The translations under genes were made by a program, and so were the position numbers. Below are positions 1-13,007 of a stretch of DNA of 64,000 bases, piece after piece. Each line of letters starts with the position of its first letter. Positions within the stretch are counted from its first letter, which is position 1. The notes under the pieces are model-generated. The model did no database searches. It was given only the letters and a program-made list of their open reading frames with translations, and was not told the origin of the DNA. This stretch comes from Lamellibrachia columna (taxonomy: Eukaryota; Annelida; Polychaeta; Sabellida; Siboglinidae): positions 18,348,394 to 18,412,393 of the forward strand of contig OY759263.1 of assembly GCA_963662155.1 (NCBI GenBank), in the 5' to 3' direction.

Positions 1-830
1 TACTTAACACAATTGAAAAATACCAATTACCAACTGGGGTGGGTACTGGCACTATTGGGTAGTGGGCAGTGGCCAGTGGGCTGGTCATTCAAGCGGGCAA
101 TGTTTGGAGGGAAGACCTAGACAATAGAATGTCCACTGGTTGGGTCAAAGGGTGATAAGTTGATGGTTAATCATGGCTTGATTGCCTCTGCAAATATGTC
201 TAAAGTAAACATTTGGGGCTGGCTGCTTCCAGCCAGGTGAACTTAAGTGGCCTGGTATGGGGCCATTAGATCTATGCAAAAGGGTACATTCATTCAAAAA
301 ATATGCGGTTTACAGAGTCTAGACATCACGGATTAAGGGATAGGAAGTTAAGTTTGAGTTGAAGAAGAATGATGGGAAACATGCATTAACGGTGATGAAG
401 CCAGTGAAACAAGTGCCACTACTCCAGTCACAGTGTCTTGGAAAGCCAGTACATGTTTAAAGAATTACAATACAAAGATATGGGCATGCGAATATGTATA
501 TATTTTATATGAAATGTCTCTATTAAAAGAATGCACATTATTAAAATTATACCATAGGAAGTCCCATTGTTGAAAAGAGGTTAAACTGCATTCCAATGTA
601 TAAAGCACTAGTGTCATTCATAATTCCATGCAAGATCTCAATTTGCAACTATATAATACTAAAGAAATACTTTTAAGCATTCATTAACCAGAATTACAAT
701 TTATAATCAGTTTTTATTAAGAATAAAATTAATAGTCTGGGTTTTGTAGGAATATTTTTATTACGTCCAGGCCCAGCCCGAAATTATGTAGAGGCCAACC
801 AGCCCCCGGGCCGAGCTTGGACACAAAGCC
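1..830. other. no gene seen
   Basis: No convincing exon or repeat structure was found here on either strand. Positions 40-110 are rich in GTGGGC/CAGTGG words and 770-835 is GC-rich (GGCCCAGCCCG-like), which may be the edge of a repeat. Confidence 0.4.
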
Positions 831-836
831 CGGCCC

Positions 837-1112
837 GTGCAGAGCACTAAATCCAGGCGAAGACGTGTGCGACAAACGGTGGCGCCACAGCGCGGAGCCT
901 GGATAATCGAGGCTACGTTCATACCAGATTTCGAACTAGTCTCGTTGACTCATACTCGCCTTCGTGAACTCGCCGAGAAGAGTCGATTATCCAGGCTCCG
1001 TGATGTGGCGCTACCGTTGGTCGCACACATTATCGCCTGGGTCCAAACCTTAGTTTTCATTGTGACGGAAATTATGTATGCGTCCAGATTCTGGGTGCAT
1101 ATATAATTAGAG
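837..1112. mobile_element. foldback/MITE element with ~60-bp inverted arms
   Basis: The arm at 853-914 reappears as its reverse complement at 981-1040 with only a few mismatches, around a loop of about 66 bp. The outer right part (1060-1112) contains CCAGATTCTGGGTGCAT followed by ATATAATTAG. A second copy of that outer part lies in inverted orientation at 59260-59356 with its own hairpin. Dispersal plus a long palindrome points to a non-autonomous transposon. The 89-codon frame through the palindrome is not treated as a gene. Confidence 0.7.
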
Positions 1113-1985
1113 CATACAACAAGGGTATACGTATCATAATAATGGAAGTGTTTTAAAAGTGCATCTGAGCGCCTAGTTTATTTTTTATCCAACTGCGACA
1201 CCATCTGTCTGTCTCTCATAATATGTTCTCACTAGATGGCGGCTCTCAAAGTTGTGGTGAGTTGTTGGAAATGTATGCGTGGGGTAAATGTTCGTAACAC
1301 ATGGTTGCCAAATTGTGATTTAACCATGTGTTGAGTATTTACGTTCTTCCAGTGTTTTACTGTTTCTAGTAGAATAGAGAGGCTTCAAATGGATTGTTCT
1401 ATTGTTTCTATTAGAATACAGAGACTTCAAAGGGACTGCTTTAGCATCAAACTACCAATTCTTACATCCCAGCAGCAGTTATTATTTCCACACATCTTTA
1501 CAAACAACGTATTTCTAAAACTGTAGTCTAGATGTGTGATTAAACGACTGTACCGCCAAAATATTGGCTGTTTTTTATTCAAACATTTAGATATTGTAGG
1601 ACAATATTAAATATATAAAAATCCCATCTTTGAAGTCAGCCATTGTTGCTTTATGTTTTATGGACGCTACATGGTAGCATGGATGATTAGGCTTGACCCC
1701 CCCCCCACCCCCCATTGCGAGATCCTAGATACGAGATCCTAGACACTGCATAACTCGTGTTAAGAAAACACCAGAACCGCACAAACGCAATATCTTCTAA
1801 AATGTCGCTATCGTTGCTGTTTAAGTCAAACAATATCACTTATAGAAATATTCACACTGCCTCAGTAGTTACGCCATCCACATGGCACAAATTCGGTTGT
1901 TCCGTGTCAGTAATCTCGATGACGTCACTCCTCTTTTCCCGTGAGCCAACGCTCGCACACGTAGTCGAACATATCGCCGCATCAA
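1113..1985. other. no gene seen
   Basis: AT-rich sequence. A C-rich run lies at 1699-1713, followed by a short duplicated word (GAGATCCTAGA) at about 1720-1745. No supported exon. Confidence 0.4.
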
Positions 1986-1987
1986 GA

Positions 1988-2092
1988 TGCTCCCCATTCA
2001 CCTGTCGTGGCCCATTCGCCTGTCGTGGCCCATTCCCCTGTCGTGGCCCATTCGCCTGTCGTGGCCCATTCCCCTGTCGTGGCCCATTCCCC
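1988..2092. repeat. 18-bp minisatellite, about 6 copies
   Basis: The unit CTGTCGTGGCCCATTCSC is repeated about six times. Because 18 is a multiple of three, the repeat is open in several frames on both strands, which explains overlapping small ORFs here. Confidence 0.9.
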
Positions 2093-3009
2093 ATCAGTGT
2101 CACCGACCTTTTCCTGTTGGCAAATACGACGTCCGCATACATTTTGAAACGTGTTTACTTTCTGAAAACAAAGACAATCTTCCACAACATGTCAGGAACC
2201 AATCAGGAAAGCAATGTTTTAGCTGCAAGACAATATCAAAGAAATGCAGCCCTCGCTGTGTGGACTCGTGCTGTAAGGACCGATTTCTTAAAAAAAGCAA
2301 CCTAGAAATCAATATCCTTCCCTGCATCGTTGGTCCCCATCCCTCGTACCCTTGGATAGAAGGAACATCGGATATGTGGAGACATTCGGTCTAGTCCCAA
2401 CGAGTTCCATATATAGCGAGGGTCCACCGAGTGTCTACGTTAGTCTAAATGCATTCTGTGAAGTAGTGGTGCACGCGTGTGTGTGTAAATGGTTGCTGTA
2501 TGCATGTGTCTGTGCAACTTACCGGCATTTGGAAACAAGGATAATTAGAACAGAAGCGACGAAAGGAAGCAGAGAGAGAGCATACAGGTACCGAAGGTCC
2601 GTCGTTTTGCCAAATGTCTTCCACCCTCCTGGAATGTAGAGCACAAAACCTTCAGGTTTGTAGACGACACCGGACATCAGCAGACTAGCGGGTAGGGCGG
2701 CTTCTTCTCCAGTGGTTGGGTGATTGATCTGGGTGAGCCACCTGACTGTCTGGCTGGCTGGCTGACTGGCTGTTTGGGTGGCTGGCAGGCTGGTTAACTA
2801 GATGGCTAGATGGTCGACGGCTTGGCTGCATGATAGACTTGTTGGCTGATTTTATGACTGCCTGAATGGATGAATGACATATTACGGACGGGGTGGTTTA
2901 CTGGTTTATTTGTGGCTGACTTTTGTCTCGGGAGACGATGTGTTCTACTGGTAATGGTTGTGGCACCGTATAGTTGTCTAGCTATTCTAAGATGTTTCAC
3001 AGTGTCATC
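2093..3009. other. unassigned; small Cys-rich frame and CTGG-rich simple sequence
   Basis: Plus-strand positions 2093-2394 form an open frame with a C-x2-C-x6-C-x3-C-x3-CC cluster (codons around 2211-2270). It vaguely recalls a transposase C-terminal cysteine finger but cannot be assigned. Positions 2735-2810 are degenerate CTGG/CTGACTGG simple sequence. Confidence 0.3.
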
Positions 3010-3275
3010 GACTAATTTAACAAGATTTAACAAGATTGCCATCCGAGGCAAAGACCCATATGGCAAGTGGACAAGGAAACCATTGGCTTATTGAATAATT
3101 TTTTCATTTATGTGTAACTCGCCCTTCTGAGATTTTTTCAATTTTGTTTTAAACAAATTTACGCTACTAGCATATACACAATCCGTAGATAATATGTTCC
3201 ATTAATTTATTGTCCTCTGTGAGAATGAGTACTTTCTGATATCAAATCTACACTGAAAGAACAACAATACATGTT
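3010..3275 (-). pseudogene. CR1-like LINE 3' end (relic)
   Basis: On the minus strand, about 3250-3180 encodes an RF-DIRKYSFSQR-like stretch typical of the C-terminus of this LINE. It is followed by a 3' tail ending in GGATGGCAATCTTGTTAAA with the TTGTTAAATC repeat. The better preserved plus-strand copy at 18515-19220 has the same protein motif and tail, which fixes the identity and orientation. Frames are broken. Confidence 0.75.
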
Positions 3276-3289
3276 GTTCTGATAGGGAA

Positions 3290-3875
3290 GAGTCCCGAAG
3301 AAAAGCGTGAACATGGCGTAGGCTTTGCCGTGAAGAACACACTACTCATAATGATTGAACCTCCAGCAAATGTTTCAGAACGCATATTCGGCTCTCAACT
3401 CAAGCAGTACCAGTCAATCTCATGAGTATCTACGCTCCAACACTCTGCTCTACCACAGAATCCAAAGATGAGTTCTATGAGGAGCTTGACACTGCTATCA
3501 GCAGAATTCCCAAGACAATTCTACATGTTGGGAGATGTTAATGCAAGAATGGGTGCTGATCATGATGCATGGCCAACCTGTTTCAGAAACTTTGGTTTGG
3601 GAACATGATTGAAAATGGACAGATACTACTCGAACTGTGCAGCTATCATGAAATGTCCACCACAAACACCTTCTTTAAAAACAAATCATGTCGCAAAGTG
3701 TCCTGGAAACATCCCAGATCAGGTCATTGGCACCAACTTAACCTCGTAATCACTCGTAATCAATTAGGATTCCCCTAACAACGTCCTCAACACAGGCAGC
3801 TACCACATCGCGGACTGGGACACGGATCACTCCCTGATGTGTATCAGGGTTAGAATGCACCCCAAGAGGCCTTTC
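3290..3875 (+). pseudogene. LINE endonuclease domain (relic)
   Basis: Piecing frames together gives hallmarks of the LINE apurinic-like endonuclease: SIYAPT near 3427, then VGDVNARMG across about 3528-3552 (frameshifted), then HPRSGHWHQLNLVITR near 3710-3765, then DWDTDHSL near 3815-3835. At least three frame breaks are present. It lies in the opposite orientation to the LINE pieces on both sides, so it is probably a nested insertion from another LINE family. Confidence 0.75.
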
Positions 3876-3889
3876 CGCACCAAACAGTC

Positions 3890-4270
3890 AATCAGCCATT
3901 TTTCTATCCAGTTGATTATGTCATCCCCGATACCATGGGCTCTTAAGTAGTAGTCTTTAAATAGTAATATTTAATGTGGCAGTTTGTCGAAAGCTTTCTG
4001 GACATCTCAGCAGATAATATCTACTGGCGATACCTCATCTACGCACTTAGTGATTTCTTCCAAAAACGTAACATATTTGTTAAGCATGACCTCGCTTTTA
4101 GTAATCCATGTTGATATGGATTTAATAATTTATGCCTGACAAAGAAGTTCACCAAACGGTCTTTCATTGACCTTTCTAATAATTTACAAATCACTGATGT
4201 TAAACTCATTGGTCTGACTTATTTATCGAAACTTTTTATTAATAATGCTACTGACTACTGACTGAGCTGC
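3890..4270 (-). pseudogene. LINE reverse transcriptase fragment
   Basis: Read on the minus strand in shifting frames, the segment resembles the RT finger/palm region of CR1/L2-type LINEs: a QHG-x5-SCLTN-like stretch near 4110-4080, a VDEV-SPVDII-like stretch near 4035-4010, a QKAFDKLPH-like stretch near 3995-3970, then AHGIGDDIINWIEKWL near 3945-3900. Stops and frameshifts make it dead. It is probably the same insertion as the 3' end at 3010-3275, split by the endonuclease fragment. Confidence 0.7.
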
Positions 4271-4387
4271 TACAGGTCTTTCAAACTTTAGCCGACATAT
4301 AGACTATAGACAATTCGAACGTGTCTACAGCCGCAGGACATTAACTTATTTGATAATAACACGGAGAAACAATGGCACAATCTTACA

Positions 4388-4510
4388 GAAACACAAGATT
4401 TAACAAGATTGCCATCCCAAACAACAATTTTCTCATCTATGTGTAGCCCGCCCTTTTCAAATATCTGTCAGTTCTATTTTTAAACATATTCACACTACTA
4501 GCTACCTAAA
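4388..4510 (-). repeat. LINE 3' tail copy
   Basis: Starts with GATTTAACAAGATTGCCATC, continues through TCATCTATGTGTAGCCCGCCC, and matches the tail of the LINE at 18515-19220 in reverse orientation. Only the 3' end is present, as expected of 5'-truncated LINE insertion. Confidence 0.75.
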
Positions 4511-4634
4511 CTGGGTGATAAGCGCGATAACACTGATTATAAAGCCGTTATCAAACATATTTCACTTGACATCACCGGCGTTATGCATCTCCAGAAAACA
4601 CCGACTGGTCGCCGCCGATTATCCATTGGTATAC

Positions 4635-4751
4635 CTTCAATCTCACAAAACTCTCCAGTCTCGCCTTCCTCGCAATGACACAGTACGCCATCCGTCGTGT
4701 CTTCACATAACCGGCCGTTCGAGCAAGGAACTTCCTTACACGTCGGAAGAC
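4635..4751 (-). CDS. EGF-like domain exon (third of three seen)
   Basis: Minus-strand exon of 117 nt. Acceptor ...CTATCGCAG precedes 4751 and donor GTATAC follows 4635. The reading frame gives C-x4-C-SNGRL-C...DGVL-C-H-C-EEGETGEF-C, a complete six-cysteine EGF pattern with the glycine between the last two cysteines. Both splice boundaries are phase 1, the classic arrangement for EGF modules, so exons join in frame with the next ones at 5248-5361 and 5962-6063. EGF modules are extracellular, disulphide-bonded folds; which protein this belongs to cannot be told. Further 3' exons were not found. Confidence 0.8.
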
Positions 4752-5247
4752 CTGCGATAGAGAGTCAACTTGCTTGAACAATTCATATCAAATACAATGG
4801 AAACAAACGTCACTACTTTGTACCCACAAACGTCACACGCACATTCCGCATCAGTGGTTGTTACTAATCTGCCAACTTTGGACCGTTCCACCAACTGTAG
4901 CCACACATTGAACAAACTGAATCTGCTTGAATCCCCTTAAAACTAGTCGGATCCACATCAAACCACACTTCAATGAACCCATTTCAATCAATTGGAATCA
5001 GCGCTGAATCCAAGTTAATACGTTAATCCGAGCGGTTAGAATATCTAGAGGACCCGACAAAACCATTTGAGTAAGTCCCACAAACAAAAATCATAAACAA
5101 AAGTCCGTAATCCAAACGTTACGAACAAAGAATCGGGTTCCTTTGTGCAATTATGTTTTCTCGCCCGATTCATGCAATAATCCCACCGATTTTGTCGATT
5201 GAGTGAACAAAATGTTGTTCAATCCAAGCCCGTAGCAAGGTACGTAC

Positions 5248-5361
5248 GGTTGCACAGCGGGCCGGCGTAAAGATACCGACACATGCATGTCGCCTCGCCG
5301 TCTACCTCGACACAGGAACCGTCGTTCAAGCAAGCATGTGCGTCGCACCCCGCTGTCTGCT
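5248..5361 (-). CDS. EGF-like domain exon (second of three seen)
   Basis: Minus-strand exon of 114 nt between acceptor ...GTGCTATCGTAG and donor GTACGT. The frame reads C-DAHA-C-LNDGS-C-VEVDGEAT-C-M-C-RYLYAGPL-C, a textbook EGF domain. Both flanking introns are phase 1. Codons are GC-rich compared with the surrounding AT-rich DNA, and the frame is intact, which supports a live exon. A LINE 3' end begins only about 40 bp upstream (at 5401), inside the intron. Confidence 0.85.
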
Positions 5362-5400
5362 CTACGATAGCACACACACACCGTTCACACATCAGATGTA

Positions 5401-5655
5401 ACAAGATTTAACAGGATTGCCAATCAACGCCACAAGTTCCAGATGGCAAATGGACAAGGCAACCATTGGCTCATCGAGAGTCCGACAATTAGTCATCTAT
5501 GTACAACCCGCCCTTATCAAATATGGTTTAATTTTTTTAGCATATTTACACTTAGCATTAACACAATCATTAGATATTTTGCTACATTTATTTATCGTCC
5601 TACATGAGAAAGAATATTTCTCATGTCCAAACTACAAGATTCGATCAATATCCTC
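5401..5655 (-). repeat. LINE 3' end copy in EGF-gene intron
   Basis: Minus-strand copy of the same LINE tail: ACAAGATTTAACAGGATTGC at 5401, a block matching the 3' UTR, then a degraded KYSFS-like stretch around 5615-5590. Comparison with 18960-19220 shows collinearity. Confidence 0.75.
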
Positions 5656-5961
5656 ATGACCATTCGATATTATAAAAACGATACTTTATAACTGGTTTCT
5701 TCTATATTTCCAGAATGTTTATAGATCATCCACATCATTAGCAATTTTCGTAACGGCAATAATGCCCGCAATCTCGTCAACATGACTATGATAAACACGA
5801 AGATGACGATAATGTGTGTAGCGATCAGGACGACGACGCTGATGACATCGAGCGCAGTCACGATAACGTCACCAACAACGACAATGGCGTCGATGGAGGT
5901 AAGCACGACGAAGGCGAAGTGTGCTGATTTAGATGTCGCTACCGTTAGCGACAGCACGCAC

Positions 5962-6063
5962 CTTCGCAGTGTTGTCCTTGGTAGGCCCCTGTGCATTGAC
6001 AGAGTTGACTCAGCCCTGTCGATCGACAGACCCCGCCATGTTGACATGGCTCGATCGGGCACC
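5962..6063 (-). CDS. EGF-like domain exon (first of three seen)
   Basis: Minus-strand exon of 102 nt between acceptor ...CCTGTCTGTAG and donor GTGCGT. The frame gives C-PIEP-C-QHGGV-C-RSTGLSQL-C-Q-C-TGAYQGQH-C-E. The QHGG turn and the spacing C-x4-C-x5-C-x8-C-x-C-x8-C are diagnostic of EGF. Boundaries are phase 1 on both sides. Longer open frames in other registers over 5670-6146 hide it; those frames are hydrophobic or acidic low-complexity sequence and are not favoured. Confidence 0.8.
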
Positions 6064-6510
6064 CTACAGACAGGGACACCAGTACAGTAGTAGCGGGGTA
6101 GCCCTACTACGACTACTCCCATTTCTCCTACTGATATTATTCCCATTTCGCTTTCTCTGCATTTGAATTGACTTCCATTTCGCCTACTCTCAGTGATTCA
6201 CCCGCTCAGTGTGCATATGCTGATATTATTTGACTCTGGCTTATTTTATATGTGTACAGACAATATTGATCAAAATCACCATTTAAATTTAATAATTGAA
6301 AACAATTTTATAATTATAAAATATACTTTGTAGAAGTCAGAGTTGTTCGTGAGTTAAATATTAGTCCTTTAATTATTATTTATTTATAGACATTATTTTC
6401 TAAATTCAAAATGAACATAGACTGAAAGCAATAGATAAAAAATATCACCACGAATTTTATAATGACAGTGTAAAATGTGTCTAATCTAGCCGCAACCCCT
6501 GCCAGCATAC

Positions 6511-6594
6511 CTGGCTTAGCGTCACTGGTCCTTTGCCTTGTCGTCTTTAGATTGGCTCTGACTCTGATGTGATCGGCCCGTGACTCTTGAAGAT
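6511..6594 (-). CDS. possible linker exon of the EGF gene
   Basis: An 84-nt open segment on the minus strand lies between a good acceptor (TTTGCCTCCCCCGTTAG) and donor GTATGC. It is also phase 1 at both ends, so it would splice in frame to the EGF exon at 5962-6063. The peptide is polar and basic (QESRADHIRV...TTRQRTSDAKPG) and has no cysteine or recognisable domain. It is supported only by splice signals, phase and position. Confidence 0.4.
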
Positions 6595-8944
<2,350 letters not shown>

Positions 8945-10482
8945 CAGCGCAGTTGAGGTGTGTATCGTGGGTGTACAGTTGAGGTATGTATTGGGGGTGT
9001 ACAGTTGAGGTATGTATCGGGGGTGTACAGTTGAGGTATGTATCGGGGGTGTACAGTTGAGGTATGTATCGGGGGTGTACAGTTGAGGTATGTATTGGGG
9101 GTATACAGTTGATGTATGTACCGGGGGTGTACAGTTGAGGTATATATCGGGGGTGTACAGTTGAGGTATGTATCGGGGGTGTACAGTTGAGGTATGTATC
9201 GGGGGTGTACAGTTGAGGTATGTATTGGGGGTGTACAGTTGAGGTATGTATCGGGGGTGTACAGTTGAGGTATGTATCGGGGGGTGTACATTTGAGGTAT
9301 GTATTGGGGGTGTACAGTTGAGGTATGTATTGGGGGTATACAGTTGATGTATGTACCGGGGGTGTACAGTTGAGGTATGTATCGGGGGTGTACATTTGAT
9401 GTATGTATTGGGGGTATACAGTTGATGTATGTACCGGGGGTGTACAGTTGAGGTATGTACCGGGGGTGTACATTTGATGTATATATTGGGGGTGTACAGT
9501 TGAGGTATGTATGGGGGGTGTACAGTTGAGGTATGTATCGGGGGTGTACAGTTAAGGTATGTATCGGGGGTGTATAGTTGAGGTATGTATCGGGGTGTAC
9601 AGTTGAGGTATGTATCGGGGGTGTACAGTTGAGGTATGTATCGGGGGTGTACAGTTGATGTATGTATCGGGGTGTACAATTGAGGTATGTATCGGGGATG
9701 TACAGTTGAGATATGTATCGGGGGTGTACAGTTGAGGTATGTATCGGGGGTGTACAGTTGAGGTATGTATCGGGGGTGTACAGTTGAGGTATGTATTGGG
9801 GGTGTACAGTTCAGGTATGTATCGGGGGTGTACAGTTGATGTATGTATCGGGGTGTACAATTGAGGTATGTATCGGGGATGTACAGTTGAGATATGTATC
9901 GGGGGTGTACAGTTGAGGTATGTATCAGGGGTGTACAGTTGAGGTATGTATCGGGGGTGTACAGTTGAGGTATGTATTGGGGGTGTACAGTTGAGGTATG
10001 TATCGGGGGTGTACAGTTGATGTATATATCGGGGTGTACAATTGAGGTATGTATCGGGGATGTACAGTTGAGATATGTATCGGGGGTGTACAGTTGAGGT
10101 ATGTATCGGGGGTGTACAGTTGAGGTATGTATCAGGGTGTACAGTTGAGGTATGTATCGGGGGTGTACAATTGAGGTATGTATCAGGGATGTACAGTTGA
10201 GGTATGTATCGGGGGTATACAGTTGAGGTATGTATCGGGGGTGTACAATTGAGGTATGTATCGGGGGTGTACAGTTGAGGTATGTATTGGGGGTGTACAG
10301 TTGAGGTATGTATCGGGGGTGTACAATTGAGGTATGTATCGGGGATGTACAGTTGAGGTATGTATCGGGGGTATACAGTTGAGGTATGTATCGGGGGTGT
10401 ACAATTGAGGTATGTATCGGGGGTGTACAGTTGATGTATGTATTGGGGTGTACAGTTGAGGTATGTATCGGGGGTGTACAGT
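8945..10482. repeat. 26-bp minisatellite, about 59 copies, with higher-order repeats
   Basis: The unit is TGTACAGTTGAGGTATGTAT followed by CGGGGG (26 bp). Variant units carry TTGATG, ACAATT, TTGAGATATG or a lost G. A seven-unit block recurs at an exact 181-bp spacing (TTGATG variants ending at 9660, 9841 and 10022), and a six-unit block recurs at 156 bp (10201 and 10357). The minus strand lacks stops in all three frames; since 26 is not a multiple of three, the frame cycles through three units, giving long Thr/Pro/Tyr/Cys-rich pseudo-ORFs that are not genes. Confidence 0.97.
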
Positions 10483-11241
10483 ATAAAAATCCTGTCTAAA
10501 AATTATTTTAAAAAGTTTGACAGTATTGTTTCTTAAGTGGCCACGTTTTGCGTGTCCATCGTCACCGGTATATAAGGGGCCATCTCATTCATCTATTATT
10601 GTTATTAACATGTATTTAGACAAACGATTCCTTCATACAAGGTTAAAGAAGGAATTCTGAAAAAAAAATATGGGAGTAAACCTAAATGTAAGGAAAATAT
10701 GGTTATGTTGCAGTTCAAACTTATGGAGTGGCATTTTGAGCAAGTGTCCAGCGTCACAGATGGAAAGGCCTACCTTCACAAAATACGACTTTAAGTATTT
10801 TATATATACAAGCAAGTCCCCTGCTACAGCTGCCTTGCAGGCGGTACCAAAATTTTAGATGTTTCCAGGTCTGGGGGGAAACGAATTTGGGCCGTGTCCA
10901 GCATCATTGGGTGTATATCATTACGGGGGGGGGGAGACAATAGACACCAATCAGAGCACAAAATACAGTGACTCACTGGAACTACAGGGGTCAGACTCCC
11001 TATGCATGAAAGCAATTCACACATACTTTAGTAAGAAAAATAATTTTCCAAACAAAACGTGTTGACCCTGGACACTTGCTGGTTAGTGATAAAACGACAA
11101 TTTCTTTAGGAACCATTTTTGTTGCTTAAGAGCTCTCAGTTTACATTGCAAAAACAAGAAAGGGATGTTAGCACAACATTACAATGTAATTTCGGTGAAA
11201 TTGGAAGGTATATTTGGGGAAATGTTGCCTTAAAACTCGAT

Positions 11242-11343
11242 GGTGACGCTGGACATGTGGTGACGCTGGACATGTGGTGACGCTGGACATGTGGTGACGC
11301 TGGACATGTGGTGACGCTGGACATGTGGTGACACTGGACATGC
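11242..11343. repeat. 17-bp minisatellite, 6 copies
   Basis: The unit GGTGACGCTGGACATGT is repeated six times, nearly perfectly. It is the reverse complement of the GTGTCCAGCGTCAC motif scattered through 10.5-13.6 kb. Confidence 0.95.
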
Positions 11344-11699
11344 AGTTAGGGGAAGATGTATCCATGCATTGTAAAATGAACTCATTACTTTTACATCACA
11401 AGACATACAATACAAGACAACACATATTTTAGACCGTTATTGCATGGAAAAGATACACATAACGTAAACTCATCTTGCCTATTTCCTTCAATGAAAACCT
11501 CGTCGTGAAGATGAACTTACTCCAACTACATCCACCAATAGCACTAAGGTCACTTGCTGGCGCTATAGATATCACACCTTATGTTGATTCCACAGGAAAG
11601 GGATATTTGATATGGCCCAAAACAGTTCAATGTTTTGAGGAAGGAGACGAAGAGGCTCTTTAACAAAGTGAATGGGCTTTCGATAAATAGTTGCAGTGC

Positions 11700-12505
11700 A
11701 ACACAGACAATCAGGAAGAAGGAGCATGGCAGACAAGACCGACATTAGTCCCGCTAACAACGTTCTACCAATGTCAGTACAATTAGGAAGAAGGAACATG
11801 ACAGACAGGACCGACATTACTCCCACTAACAACGTTCTACCAACGTCAGTACAATCAGGAAGAAGGAGCATAACAGACATGACCGACGTTACTCACACTA
11901 ACAACGTTCTACCAATGTCAGTACAATTAGGAAGTAGGAGCATGACAGAAAGAACCGACGTTACTCCCACTAACAACGTTCTACCAATGTCAGTACAATC
12001 AGGAAGAAGGAACATGACAGACAGGACCGACATTACTCCCACTAACAATGTTCTACCAATGTCAGTACAATCAGGAAGAAGGAACATGACAGACAGGACC
12101 GACATTACTCCCACTAACAATGTTCTACCAATGTCAGTACAATCAGGAAGAAGGAACATGACAGACAGGACCGACATTACTCCCACTAACAACGTTCTAC
12201 CAACGTCAGTACAATCAGGAAGAAGGAGCATAACAGACATGACCGACGTTACTCACACTAACAACGTTCTACCAATGTCAGTACAATTAGGAAGTAGGAG
12301 CATAACAGAAAGAACTGACGTTACTCCCACTAACAACGTTCTACCAATGTCAGTACAATCAGGAAGAAGGAGCATGACAGACAGGACCGACATTACTCAC
12401 ACTAACAGCGTTCTACCAATGTCAGTACAATCAGGAAGAAGGAACATGACAGACAGGACCGACATTACTCCCACTAACAACGTTCTACCAATGTCAGTAT
12501 GCCGT
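11700..12505. repeat. 72-bp minisatellite, about 11 copies, with a 290-codon plus-strand frame
   Basis: Each unit encodes a 24-residue repeat (for example MSVQSGRRNMTDRTD, then ITPTNNVLP). 72 is a multiple of three, so both strands stay open: 290 codons at 11696-12568 on the plus strand and Leu-rich frames on the minus strand. Differences between units are largely non-synonymous (N/S, M/I, R/M, I/V, P/H, L/S), which argues against selection on the peptide. No splice sites, signal peptide or domain flank it. A repetitive secreted or nuclear protein cannot be excluded, but a minisatellite is the simpler reading. Confidence 0.85.
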
Positions 12506-12808
12506 GCTGACGTAATACGGAGGAAGGATGGGCAGAGCCCCGCATATAACATGAATGAATGCACATGAATAACTTGTGATGGAAGTGCAACATATTCTAG
12601 TCAAGACAAGGATAAAATTCTTCACAGGACGTCACTTTAAGAAAAATCAGAGAGGAAGCATGGTCGCTAAAACGTTACAGCAACTCGCAGGACAAAAAAG
12701 AACATGTGAAGGCCGGTTGTCTGCAGTTAGAAGTGAATGGGTTGATGAATATACCGGATAACTCTACATTCCTCCCATACAAGAATTATGCGGTGAAGTG
12801 TAATAAGA

Positions 12809-12920
12809 CCCTTATGAAAATATACCATGGTATACCACTGTATACCATGGTATACCATGGTATTTACCATGATTTACCATGGTATACCATGCATTTACCA
12901 TGGTATATTTTCATAACGGG
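12809..12920 (+). mobile_element. CCATGG-lattice MITE, copy A
   Basis: 112 bp with terminal inverted repeats CCCTTATGAAAATATACC / GGTATATTTTCATAACGGG. The interior is built of TACCATGGTA palindromes, including CATGCATTTACCATGG near the right end. It shares ends and interior order with copies B and C. Confidence 0.85.
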
Positions 12921-12958
12921 AGGATGCATGCATGCACGCACGCACGTGCGTGCACGCG

Positions 12959-12961
12959 CGC

Positions 12962-13007
<46 letters not shown>
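12959..13007. repeat. (CA)n microsatellite
   Basis: ACACAC run preceded by GCACGCACGTGCGTGCACGC, a short self-complementary stretch. Confidence 0.95.

Noticed and set aside
1982..2185. Repetitive EWATTG/PIRLSW ORFs
   Set aside because: Translations of the 18-bp minisatellite.
2211..2394. piggyBac-type C-terminal cysteine finger
   Set aside because: Cysteine spacing fits poorly and no catalytic domain is nearby.
5782..6166. Plus-strand ORFs and an Asp-rich frame with a GTAAGC donor near 5900
   Set aside because: Low-complexity GACGAT-like sequence, with no supported acceptor; the minus-strand EGF exon better explains the right half.
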